A stretch of 64,000 nucleotides of DNA from assembly GCF_000350225.1 (NCBI RefSeq), contig NW_005179123.1, positions 1 through 64,000 on the forward strand. Direction: 5' to 3'. The notes under the pieces are model-generated. The model did no database searches, was not told where the DNA came from, and saw nothing but the letters and a program-made list of their open reading frames with translations. The DNA is from Chondrus crispus. Its lineage: Eukaryota; Rhodophyta; Florideophyceae; Gigartinales; Gigartinaceae. Below, in pieces: positions 29,401 through 37,576 of the stretch. The translations under genes were made by a program, and so were the position numbers. How positions within the stretch are numbered: position 1 is the stretch's first letter; each line of letters begins with the position of its first letter.

Positions 29401-30825
29401 GCTTTCACTGTCTGACTCACATTCGGAGGTGTCTGATTCCTCCGACTCGCACTGTGATTTATCTTCGTCATCACTTAGAAGATCGGAGATGTCCTCATCG
29501 CTTGACGTATCAATTTCGGATTCTTCGTCCATGTCCACTGATGCTAGGTGGCTTCTTATGACCGTTCTCATGGCCCTGGGAATGCAATTCTGAGGCTGCT
29601 CTTGGGGGCGACTGCACATTCGATCGTTAGTCGGAATATAAAACAGACCATCATTAGCCTTGAAAGCTGTACCGAGGACACGGAGTCTATCCTCAATATC
29701 CATAATGACTGCCTTCTTTGGCAAAAACAAAACACAAAGACCTTTCGCCGTCAATGCAGGTATAGACAACAGGTTCATTGCCAGATCTGGAGCAGCCAAA
29801 GTCTCTGTGAGCTCAACTTCCGTCTCATTGTCTGAAGATGCCCATATGACACGGCGCGACCCCCGATAGTTTGCAGAGATTTCTGAGTCATCACCGAGGG
29901 AGATCGGCACGTCACACGCAACTGTGTTTTCAAGAGTTGAGACATCGTTAGTCATGTGCGTAGTTGTCCCAGAGTCCAACATCATAACAGAGCCACGTGC
30001 AGATTTTGACACGAGAGCCTTAGCCACAGCTGCTCTCTTCTTCTTGGTTTTAGATTTATCGTATGCAGCTTGTGTGGCTTTCTCCGTTGTTGACATTCCA
30101 TCTTTGCCTCCATTCCTAGAAGATTCCAGTCGATTTCTAGGATTCTTGGGGTTCAGCCAGCACTTGTCGATGGCATGGCCTTTCTTCTTGCACAGATCGC
30201 AGTGCATATGAGACGGTGTAGCACGTTCGTGGTGACTATGCTTTAATTTGAAAGCATTTTGCTCTTCCAGAAGCCTTGATGACACCTTCTCCCATGTCAT
30301 GGATTCATCGGATAAAGTCTTAACTGCTGCTGTAACTGCAGATAGCTCAGGCACCTGAATAGATGAAATCAATAAAGCAATAGACAACTCATCAGGGATA
30401 CGAGTATTCATTCCGTCAAGCTGCTCGAGTACGGCGGCCATCTGATCAATATGACTTCCCATGTTCTTTCTTATATTGTCATATCTCAGATTGATCAACT
30501 CGGTCATCTTTGAAACTCGCGTAGCTGCAGACTTTGAGTCATACCGCTCGTCCAACCTTCTTAGCATCTCATTTGGCTGACCAATACAGGACCTGACTAC
30601 CCGGAGTGCTTTGTCAGAGAGAGCCGCAACAATCATGTTGCTAGCCTTCTTCTGGTTCGTTTCAAAAGTGCTCTTCAGCGTAGCATCGGTGTGGGAGTTC
30701 GAACTCGACAATACATCTTCGATACCTCTGCTGTCACAAGCGGCGGAAATCCTGATTCTCCACAACCTGTAGTCATCTTTTTCATCGAGCGGCTTAATCC
30801 GAATCCTTTCCGTAGAGTCCGTCAT
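26476..30825 (-). CDS. Copia-1 gag-pol polyprotein
   Basis: A 1449-residue polyprotein starts at an ATG about 120 bp after the 5' LTR. Domains in order: UBN2-like Gag (about residues 1-200); CCHC knuckle (CDLCKKKGHAIDKC, near 210); aspartic protease (MLDSGTTTHM, near 282); a long acidic Ser/Asp/Glu linker; GAG-pre-integrase (WHSRLGHM, near 515); integrase core with HADVVG, HTDGGSEF and NGLVERTHG; reverse transcriptase with QVDIKGAFL and VYVDDLGLFG; and RNase H (WSDADWARD ... STAEAEFYALSE) at the C-terminus. Integrase before reverse transcriptase is the Copia order. The frame shows no interruption. Confidence 0.95.
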   Translation of the reverse strand: MTDSTERIRIKPLDEKDDYRLWRIRISAACDSRGIEDVLSSSNSHTDATLKSTFETNQKKASNMIVAALSDKALRVVRSCIGQPNEMLRRLDERYDSKSAATRVSKMTELINLRYDNIRKNMGSHIDQMAAVLEQLDGMNTRIPDELSIALLISSIQVPELSAVTAAVKTLSDESMTWEKVSSRLLEEQNAFKLKHSHHERATPSHMHCDLCKKKGHAIDKCWLNPKNPRNRLESSRNGGKDGMSTTEKATQAAYDKSKTKKKRAAVAKALVSKSARGSVMMLDSGTTTHMTNDVSTLENTVACDVPISLGDDSEISANYRGSRRVIWASSDNETEVELTETLAAPDLAMNLLSIPALTAKGLCVLFLPKKAVIMDIEDRLRVLGTAFKANDGLFYIPTNDRMCSRPQEQPQNCIPRAMRTVIRSHLASVDMDEESEIDTSSDEDISDLLSDDEDKSQCESEESDTSECESDSESIVDLKMLVEGPDATDSERTGEGSSPDQVCDSDSEGVKIWHSRLGHMGSANHIQNLIDTGVLAAPRVGESACDPCMKGKFRRFFRGSLTKAKTPGYIHADVVGKFKPRSHDGFEYFLVIIDEMSRYADVSFLEQKSEASEKLLDFMKRFERQTGDRLKSLHTDGGSEFTKAKKFFANEGVEVTTSTPYTPSSNGLVERTHGTLLSLARTCLVESNLSLDYWNDAIRHVSQARNIMIHSSTQESPYVKLFKSNPPYAKHMRPFGCRALLQRVTNKLNKFESRLREGVNLGHMSGGLYRVLTTDKIVVTKHVKFLENEFPGMSLLSGQPNGSMETVLDDQFDESETRGGNHSCNTSSTSTSDSCDELQSDIGPTSNIVEDGTSADVSTDEQGQRSVNVLDNHQHDQDLLLHIPAVPSTHGVVDDTPVVTHGFHLRSRANRAITDTVSTDDEPSLKKALASPEANHWKTAIQEEFDTVVESSAYEEAPDPPSRALPSGIILKLKRDQSGRPARFKARLVARGNLQTVDENAYETRYAPVACFNLVRILLSLCANFGWCRQQVDIKGAFLYAHLPDSDRIWLRLPQIDGVPEANGRVVKLLRSLYGLRQAPKLWYSTLRSTLKNLGFRTMTCSECLFLLNKGKKRVILLVYVDDLGLFGNEVLITWVKEALKRHFNVTDLGQLTHFLGVSIENDDKDGIIMTQRPLIQKLLSKARMSDCKPVASPLPISHILYEKRIPLTPKEEYEMQFIPYNSILGALLYLSTRTRPDLATVVSMLGKFQSAPAPRHWNAMKHVLRYLKGTTEYGLQFRAGSGNQLEAWSDADWARDQDKRRSRSGIVLTIGGNPVLWTSKLQPSVAISTAEAEFYALSECVRDVNWCRRVLVELDLTPHGSTVVNQDNLGTIAWTSEVQGLRNVKHVGIRYAFVKEAVEAESIKVLYTPSLENKADAFTKPLVGSAFNNQRKAIHVIPKSTRGGVSE
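26488..26497 (-). other. Copia-1 polypurine tract
   Basis: On the minus strand the sequence directly before the 3' LTR reads CGTGGGGGAG, the expected plus-strand primer site. Confidence 0.75.
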
Positions 30826-30934
30826 ATTGAAAGCGAAATCTGAGATCCGGTTACAAGCTCGTATCCCGTCGAAAGTGGCGTAAGAGGTTTTCTCTGTCTT
30901 TGTTGATCGACCCAGAAATACACAGTTCTAACGT

Positions 30935-30948
30935 CTGGGCCCATAACC
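30935..30948 (-). other. Copia-1 primer binding site for a half initiator tRNA-Met
   Basis: Directly next to the 5' LTR, with no spacer, the plus strand reads CTGGGCCCATAACC. That is the anticodon stem-loop of eukaryotic initiator tRNA-Met (positions about 27-40, anticodon CAT) as I recall it. Drosophila copia is known to prime from a 5' half of this tRNA cut in the anticodon loop, and this site fits the same strategy. There is no match to a tRNA 3'-CCA end. Confidence 0.75.
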
Positions 30949-31248
30949 TTTTAGATTTTACCTTGATCTTTCGATGGGGCGCCTTCTCGCGTTTTGCGAA
31001 GAAGTCGACCCCTTTATTCAATGTTCCTCTTTTCAATCCTAACACTGTCAAGCGTAGCTGAGGGACTATCTATGAGAGGAACATGACGGACATCCGTGCT
31101 AGCCGTACTGTATAGTCCCGTTATGGCTTCCAGCTAGGAAGTCTTTGTGATATATCGCAAATACAATTACGATCCTTATCGATCTATCCAGGCTCACAAA
31201 ATACCACGAGCTAAATATCCAACTAGAGCCATCTGCTCTATTCTGACA
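30949..31248 (-). repeat. Copia-1 5' LTR
   Basis: This is the 300-bp partner of 26187-26487, lacking one A of a short A run. Outside it the target duplication GTAGA follows at 31249. Confidence 0.92.
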
Positions 31249-32314
31249 GTAGAGGATACTTTTACAAAACAAATGAACGATGCAAGGCCATTATGTGATA
31301 TGTGTACAGTATAGTCATTATCCGTACGTGTTTTACGACACGTAGCAAGAATGATTTTTTGGTGAGCTTCATTCGCGGGATGTTCTTTTATCATTCGTTT
31401 TTATGTGTTGCGCCAGATCATCCACAGTGTTTGAAGGGCAGTGGGTTCGAAGCTATTTCAAATTTACATCTACTGTATGTAGACTTCGTGAAAATTATTT
31501 AAATTCAAGATGAAACAACGAATAGTTTAAAAAGAAGAGATAATGTTGCGTTTAGGGCGCACGCACTGACCGCACTGTGCCGGCGGCCCGTGATTGATAA
31601 TTGTTTTGTCCGCAGTGTCATGTCTCATTTACACTAAAGTCTACCGACCCCCCAGGCTTTAGCCTCCGCACACGTGGACACGTGCTTNNNNNNNNNNNNN
31701 NNNNNNNNNNNNNNNNNNNNNNNNNNNNNNNNNNNNNNNNNNNNNNNNNNNNNNNNNNNNNNNNNNNNNNNNNNNNNNNNNNNNNNNTGTTGTTCAGTTG
31801 TAACACGTGTACACCGCGTACGCGTGGGATTTGGATCTTGATCCTGGATAGCGATCCCGATCCATATGCTTCGCTCACGCACTGACGTGGCTAAAGCACC
31901 ACCTCCGCGTATCAATGCAATGCAATTCGGATCACCTTCGTTCATGAACGCAAGTTAGCATTTGGCCCGCCGGAAAGGTCGTGACTACGATTCGAACCCG
32001 ACACCAAGTGCATTCCAAAAGCCTCTTTCCCGCGTGGGTATAAAGCGGCGAAGAGTGGTGTCGGCCGCAAATAAACGAAGGCACACGAGCACGCACGGAG
32101 CGACTCAGTGTGATCATTCTTTCTCTGCCTGGCCTTTTCCTACCCCCTCTATGCTTTACCTCTCTGTTCCTCTCTCTGGGCCTCTTATCCTAGATACGAC
32201 AGTTTTCACTCCTCTACACTACGAGCGGTAGTTCAGGACTCGGTAGCGGCTACAATAGTGTTACTAAGTAAAACCCCCATGGTGCCAAAGCACCAGTTGG
32301 CGCGGATGCCTACT
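31249..32314. other. Unassigned DNA with assembly gap
   Basis: No gene is supported. The gap of 100 N is at 31688-31787. After the gap, GGGTATAAAGCGG (near 32036-32048) is followed by AATAAACG (near 32070) and a pyrimidine-rich stretch, the layout of an LTR or promoter. The partner may have been lost or may lie in the gap. A tRNA B-box-like GGTTCGAATC on the minus strand near 31989-31998 has no tRNA body around it. Confidence 0.4.
31688..31787. other. Assembly gap of 100 N
   Basis: Exactly 100 N, a conventional scaffold-gap size, so the true length is unknown. The neighbouring sequence is GTACACGTG-rich, like the LTRs in the window, so a collapsed repeat may lie here. Confidence 0.99.
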
Positions 32315-32535
32315 TGTAGTGAATGGAACCCATTCACTTCGGTACACACTCACTCACTCAGGCCAGCATCATACATGCTTAGGTAGCATACCATTTTAGG
32401 TAGGTTTTGTTCGACCCCTTTTTGGGACAGAATTGGTGTACTTAAGACACCAATCTGTGCCCCTTCCGTAAATCGGAGGCATCGAGCCTCACAACTCTCA
32501 CCAACCTTTGCGCCTTTGCAACCGGCAAGCGCACA
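32315..32535 (+). repeat. Gypsy-3 5' LTR
   Basis: This 221-bp LTR begins TGTAGTGAATGG and ends GCGCACA. It contains the small palindrome GAATGGAACCCATTC near its start and the inverted pair TTGGTGTACTTAAGACACCAA in its middle. It matches 37336-37556 over its whole length. Confidence 0.9.
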
Positions 32536-32585
32536 GTGATCACTGCCGATACTGGTTGTATCGCATTTTTTCCGTTCGATCACCA

Positions 32586-35500
32586 ATGGCGTCGCGCTCG
32601 ACGCCTGCAACTCAGTCTGGAGGACAAAATGAATACAGGCTCCAGCAACCATCTTTGGTAGCTTTCTCCGTGGACCATCCTAGACGCACGAACACCAACC
32701 CGAAAGCAATTCGGGTATTTCTGAGTCGATATGATCAATATTCAAAGGAGGTCACCGCACGGGCGCAACAGCTTTCCGTTGTTAATTCGACAACCACTGA
32801 ACCCGCGCGTCCTGTAAGCATGACGTACTGTGTTGACTCCGAATGGATGCAATCCTGTATCGATTTGGAATACATTCCTGATGTCGAGACGCCCCACGAC
32901 CTTACAGATACCAAGCTTCGCTTGTATTTGGAATCCGAGGCCGAAGAAGAGAAACACACAACGACAGTGACAGACAGTGACGCGATAATCAAGCGAGAAA
33001 TCGTAATGAACATGTCAGATAGCTCTTCGCGATCACGTATGAAAAGTCTTTTTACGTCCTATGTTTCATCCTTGCGTAGGAACGGTCTCATCTGGGTTAT
33101 GAAGGACCATCCGAAACTGGCAGTAAAGCACATTTTCTCTGCTGTACGACCCAAACCGCTACAATTACGTCTCGAAACAGACTTGGAATTGGTACATGCA
33201 CCCCTGAAAAAAGACTTCAAAGGGTTCATGAAGCACGCAATGTCTGTTGCTGAAGCGTTCCAGATTGTGGACACCGGTCCACCGTCCAGCACACGCACAT
33301 CTAAGCCTTATCAAAGAAGCAACAGAACACACTATGACTCAGGTTCGGGAAGCATCGTTAAGGCAAGCCTCTCTGCAGAGCCGCACCGTACTACTCAGAA
33401 AGGAAAACGATCACCTCCCCCCTGTCCACATCCTCCTTGCCAAGAAAAAGGCGAGCGACACTGGATTGACGATTGCCAAAAGGCTACTAACGCCGAGAAG
33501 CACATTTTTAAGTCTAAGCTCGCAGCAAAGAAGGGCGCCGACGGTCCCGCTAAGAATACGAGGTCTCAGAAAGTAATGGCCAGGCATGGCACTGTCGGAC
33601 GTCTGAAGCCCTCTCAGTATCACCATGATGCGAACTGCGTCGTCACTGTGTCTGACGGCATGACGTCGATAGATTCTACCGGCCGATGCGACGATGGCAG
33701 CGACGACAGTATCGTCTCATCTTCCCTCGCCGAATCCGCGGCGCTGCAAGGCATTGGGAAGATAACAGCCATCAAGAAGGTCACGCTGGCTGTCGCTCTC
33801 AAGAAAGGAAACAGTGCAGGTGCCGAAAGTTTCTCGTTCTCACGCACATGGACTGTACCGCGCACAATACTTCATTTGACATCCGGAAACCTAGCACTCA
33901 TGGGTATCTCCTTCTTGGTCGCTGACGAAGAATTGGCATGCGAAAATCTCCTGATTGGAAGACCTGTACTGAAACACCTGCGTATCGACACTCATACCCT
34001 ACTGGACAGCAATAGGTTCGCACTGAATGGTTCGGACTGTTCCGACGTGGGAAACCCCACATCTGCCTCAGCAAGTGGATATGTCAGCCGTCCAATGATC
34101 GCACGCCTGAACGGCTCAGTGGCATCGCTTGAACCAATGTCCTCATCCACCGATCGTCCACGGGTCAACTATCATACAGCTCGTCGCAACGAAGATCCTT
34201 TTCCCGGCCCAGCCCTGCTTGACCCCGTCGACAGTGACCAACATGAAAGTATCCGCAATTCAGTCGATTCCATGTTACAGGGCGCAGTCGCTAATGGTAT
34301 GGGAAACATACACACCAAACAACTCACGGACATTGTACTAGAGCACATGGACATTTTCAGGATTTCACTCTCCTCAGGACCACCGGCCCAAGTCACACCA
34401 CTCACGATCGCTCTCACACCTGACGCCCGCCCTATACGCGTCCGTCTGCGTAAGTACTCACAGGATCAGCGCGAATTCCTCGACAAGTTTGTCTCGGATC
34501 TCGTACGAGCCGGCATGGTGTACTCGAACCCATCTTCGCCTTGGGCATCAGCACCGCTTATTGTCCCTAAACCCGGTCCTGCACGTTTTCGATTCACTGT
34601 TGACTTGAGACCAATCAACAAGTACACAGTGCGACATCAGTACCCCATGCCCAACATCGAGCAGGAGCTGCTGAAACTGGCTGGCTCCAAGTACTTCGCA
34701 TCCTTTGATCTCTCACACGGTTACTGGCAATTCGCTCTTGATAAAAATTCGCAGGAGCTACACTCGTTTATCACACCCGATGGCGTGTTCACTCCGACCA
34801 GGGTGCTGCATGGAACCACAAACGCCACCACGCATCTGCAATCCGTATTGGCGGAGGTTTTCCCGAAAAACCTGCGCGAGAAGCTCTTATACTGGCTAGA
34901 TGACATGTTGCTTCACAACCCCACAGTGGAAGGCTTACTCGACGGCATTCGACAGCTCTTCCAAACTTGCGCTCAGTTTTCCCTCCGACTCCATCCTGGC
35001 AAGAGTATTCTCTTTGCAAAGACTATCAAGTGGTGCGGCCGCATTTTATCAGCCGAAGGCGTCCGCCACGACCCCCGACAGCTCGACGGCCTCATTAGCA
35101 TGGAGCCCCCGACCACCGGAGCACACTTGCAACAGTTTCTATGTGCCATGCAGTGGGTCAAGACAGGCATCCCCGATTTCACCAACCTGGTCGAACCTCT
35201 GCATACACTGATGGAACTTGTCTACAGCAAAGCTGGGAAGCGCACGAAACGAGCGGTTGCTACTGTATCACTTGACAGAATGGGATGGTGTGCACCGGAG
35301 GCCCGTGTTTTCGAAAAATGCAAGGAGGCTTTGGCCCATATAGTCACTCTGGCCCACCGCGATGAGCAACAGCGTCTTTGTCTCTACACAGACGCATCTG
35401 ACACCTCCTGGTCCGGCATCGTTACTCAGGTTCCTCGAGAGGATCTTCCCCTCGTTCACAAACACCAACGTCACAGCCCACTCGCCTTCTGCTCGGGCAA

Positions 35501-37325
35501 GTTCAACACCACCCAATTGGCATGGTCCACACTCGAGAAGGAAGGGTATGCCATTATGGCAACTGTGGAGAGAATGCACTGGCTTGCAGCAACTGCCGCA
35601 GGTTTTGACCTCTATACTGACCATAACAACCTAGTTTTCATCTTCGACCCACTGTCGCTCGTCCCTGACCTCAGCCAATCTTCCACGCGTAAGGTTTTAC
35701 GCTGGGCTGTGCGTTTGAGCGCCTATTCGTACACGTGCTTGCATATCAGCGGATTGGACAACGTCTGGGCCGACATGTTAACTCGCTGGTGTGCGCCCAA
35801 GGCTGTTCGTCGACTAATTCAGATTCCAGTTCTCCCCAGTACCGCTTCCGACGATTTCTGCTGGCCTTCCCTGGAAGAAATAACTCGGCATCAGGCCCAA
35901 CACTCCGACGCTCGCCCGAAAAACCTCGCGCTCCTCGATGGCATATGGAAAACCCCTTCTGGGTCCATTTGGATCCCAGACCCGTCGGAAACACTCCAGC
36001 TTAGACTCTGTATCATAGCACACACTGGACTTGCAGGACATCGCGGTAAGCAAACCACAGCGAAAACCCTCAGCGACAGCTACCATTGGACGACACTCAC
36101 GAAGGACGTCCATACCTTCACCGATGCGTGCATCCATTGCATCTCAACCACACGAGGACAGAAGGTACCACGACCGTTCGGGCCCGCGCTACACGGCACT
36201 GGACCTAACGACCTTTTGCAATTCGACTATATCGAAATAGGACCGAGCCATGCAGGATTGAAATACGTTCTAATGATGCGAGACGATCACTCTGACTACA
36301 AGTGGTTCTTCGCCACACCGGACACAACCGCCGACAACGCAGCGCTCTCGATCGTCGATTTGTGCGCCGCGTTTAATGTCCCGCATGGTCTCATGTCCGA
36401 CGGACCGACACACTTCCGAAACGAGACCGTCCGAAAAATCACGAAGAGTCTTCGTGTGCCGCATCATTTTACTTTACCGTACACGCCCTGGAGCAACGGT
36501 GCAGTAGAGCGTCTTGGCAAAGAACTCATACGGACCTTTCGTGCCCTCACGTCCGAGTACCAAATGGATTTCAAGGAATGGCCAGATCTTCTCCTAGTCA
36601 TTCAAAGCATCCTCAACAACACGCCTTCCCCACATCGCGGAAACATCGCACCCATCACGGCCTTCCTCGGAATGAAACCCACCCCACCCATATCCACATT
36701 TCTCAGGACGGCTACAGCTCAATCGGTTACCGTACGCGAAGCAAATCTTGAACAGTGCACAAACATGACCGATCTGCAACGTCAAATGGCGGACTTGCAC
36801 CCTTTCGTCCACAATACGTTGCAGCATATCAGGCAGAAGTCAAGAGAAAGAGCTTCAAAAGGAACATTGCCCAGTTTCGAGAAAGGCGACTTTGTTCTGG
36901 TTGCCAGAGAACATTTCACAGCTGGAGAAAAACTCGCCCTACGCTGGCGAGGACCACGTCGCATTGTCCAGGCATTGTCCGATTACGTGTATCAAGTCGA
37001 AGACCTTCGCACCGGTTCTCTTCAAGACGTGCATGGATCTAGACTTAAATTCTATCACGACGCTTCGCTGGACACCGAAGCCATAATGTCTCACGTTATC
37101 TCCTCGGAAACCGGCATGATCGTTCAACGACTTCTTAAGTTAGTCGAGGACCAAGACACGCTACTGGTCCAGGTCCGTTGGAAAGGTCTAGATAAGGCTG
37201 ACGACACCTTGGAACCGTTAACGCAAATCTACAACGACGTCCCCCAGATGCTTCAGAAACTTTTACGTCGCTCGAGCACTCCACCGCACCTCGCGCAGAA
37301 AGCGAAACAGGAACTCGGTCTTTGA
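32586..37325 (+). CDS. Gypsy-3 gag-pol polyprotein with chromodomain-like C-terminus
   Basis: From the ATG at 32586 (MASRSTP) this is one 1579-residue frame, with gag and pol fused and no frameshift. Gag occupies about residues 1-330, with a Cys/His knuckle (CPHPPCQEKGERHWIDDC) near 278. Reverse transcriptase follows with WLDDML near 768, then the linker YSKAGKRTKRA shared with Gypsy-4, then RNase H with YTDASD near 932. The integrase zinc finger (HTGLAGHRGK ... CIHC) is near 1145-1185 and the core (FDYIEIG, SDGPTHF, NGAVERLGKE) near 1210-1310. The C-terminus (LLVQVRWKGLDKADDTLEPL, near 1525) is chromodomain-like, as in chromoviruses. The frame stops 11 bp before the 3' LTR. Confidence 0.92.
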   Translation: MASRSTPATQSGGQNEYRLQQPSLVAFSVDHPRRTNTNPKAIRVFLSRYDQYSKEVTARAQQLSVVNSTTTEPARPVSMTYCVDSEWMQSCIDLEYIPDVETPHDLTDTKLRLYLESEAEEEKHTTTVTDSDAIIKREIVMNMSDSSSRSRMKSLFTSYVSSLRRNGLIWVMKDHPKLAVKHIFSAVRPKPLQLRLETDLELVHAPLKKDFKGFMKHAMSVAEAFQIVDTGPPSSTRTSKPYQRSNRTHYDSGSGSIVKASLSAEPHRTTQKGKRSPPPCPHPPCQEKGERHWIDDCQKATNAEKHIFKSKLAAKKGADGPAKNTRSQKVMARHGTVGRLKPSQYHHDANCVVTVSDGMTSIDSTGRCDDGSDDSIVSSSLAESAALQGIGKITAIKKVTLAVALKKGNSAGAESFSFSRTWTVPRTILHLTSGNLALMGISFLVADEELACENLLIGRPVLKHLRIDTHTLLDSNRFALNGSDCSDVGNPTSASASGYVSRPMIARLNGSVASLEPMSSSTDRPRVNYHTARRNEDPFPGPALLDPVDSDQHESIRNSVDSMLQGAVANGMGNIHTKQLTDIVLEHMDIFRISLSSGPPAQVTPLTIALTPDARPIRVRLRKYSQDQREFLDKFVSDLVRAGMVYSNPSSPWASAPLIVPKPGPARFRFTVDLRPINKYTVRHQYPMPNIEQELLKLAGSKYFASFDLSHGYWQFALDKNSQELHSFITPDGVFTPTRVLHGTTNATTHLQSVLAEVFPKNLREKLLYWLDDMLLHNPTVEGLLDGIRQLFQTCAQFSLRLHPGKSILFAKTIKWCGRILSAEGVRHDPRQLDGLISMEPPTTGAHLQQFLCAMQWVKTGIPDFTNLVEPLHTLMELVYSKAGKRTKRAVATVSLDRMGWCAPEARVFEKCKEALAHIVTLAHRDEQQRLCLYTDASDTSWSGIVTQVPREDLPLVHKHQRHSPLAFCSGKFNTTQLAWSTLEKEGYAIMATVERMHWLAATAAGFDLYTDHNNLVFIFDPLSLVPDLSQSSTRKVLRWAVRLSAYSYTCLHISGLDNVWADMLTRWCAPKAVRRLIQIPVLPSTASDDFCWPSLEEITRHQAQHSDARPKNLALLDGIWKTPSGSIWIPDPSETLQLRLCIIAHTGLAGHRGKQTTAKTLSDSYHWTTLTKDVHTFTDACIHCISTTRGQKVPRPFGPALHGTGPNDLLQFDYIEIGPSHAGLKYVLMMRDDHSDYKWFFATPDTTADNAALSIVDLCAAFNVPHGLMSDGPTHFRNETVRKITKSLRVPHHFTLPYTPWSNGAVERLGKELIRTFRALTSEYQMDFKEWPDLLLVIQSILNNTPSPHRGNIAPITAFLGMKPTPPISTFLRTATAQSVTVREANLEQCTNMTDLQRQMADLHPFVHNTLQHIRQKSRERASKGTLPSFEKGDFVLVAREHFTAGEKLALRWRGPRRIVQALSDYVYQVEDLRTGSLQDVHGSRLKFYHDASLDTEAIMSHVISSETGMIVQRLLKLVEDQDTLLVQVRWKGLDKADDTLEPLTQIYNDVPQMLQKLLRRSSTPPHLAQKAKQELGL

Positions 37326-37335
37326 AGAAGGGGAG
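37324..37335 (+). other. Gypsy-3 polypurine tract
   Basis: GAAGAAGGGGAG adjoins the 3' LTR and overlaps the gag-pol stop codon. It resembles the tracts of Gypsy-2 and Gypsy-5. Confidence 0.75.
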
Positions 37336-37556
37336 TGTAGTGAATGGAACCCATTCACTTCGGTACACACTCACCCACCCAGGCCAGCATCATACATGCT
37401 TAGGTAGCATACCATTTTAGGTAGGTTTTGTTCGACCCCTTTTTGGGACAGAATTGGTGTACTTAAGACACCAATCTGTGCCCCTTCCGTAAATCGGAGG
37501 CATCGAGCCTCACAACTCTCACCAACCTTTGCGCCTTCGCAACCGGCAAGCGCACA
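37336..37556 (+). repeat. Gypsy-3 3' LTR
   Basis: This is the 221-bp partner of 32315-32535. About three substitutions separate the two copies by eye. Confidence 0.9.
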
Positions 37557-37576
37557 ACGAGGCAGGCGTCAAGGAC

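Larger units (their letters stand above)
26187..31248 (-). mobile_element. Copia-1, apparently whole Ty1/Copia element
   Basis: This 5.06-kb Ty1/Copia element lies in minus orientation. Its LTRs (26187-26487 and 30949-31248) appear identical except for one 1-bp length difference. It is flanked by a perfect 5-bp target duplication, GTAGA (26182-26186 and 31249-31253). One uninterrupted gag-pol frame of 1449 codons fills the interior. A primer site matching the anticodon region of initiator tRNA-Met lies next to the 5' LTR, and a purine tract adjoins the 3' LTR. It looks whole and very recently inserted. Confidence 0.95.
32315..37556 (+). mobile_element. Gypsy-3, apparently whole Ty3/Gypsy element with short LTRs
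   Basis: This 5.24-kb element has two 221-bp LTRs (32315-32535 and 37336-37556) with TGT...ACA ends and about three differences (near 98.6% identity by eye). A single continuous gag-pol frame fills almost all the interior. A purine tract precedes the 3' LTR. No target duplication is evident (CTACT left, ACGAG right). It looks whole and fairly young. By its protein it is the sister lineage of Gypsy-4, not of Gypsy-2 and Gypsy-5, and it has no antisense gene. Confidence 0.92.

Noticed and set aside
31980-32015. tRNA-like B box (minus strand GGTTCGAATC)
   Set aside because: The surrounding bases form no acceptor stem or anticodon arm, and the T-stem halves do not pair. Only an isolated B-box match remains.
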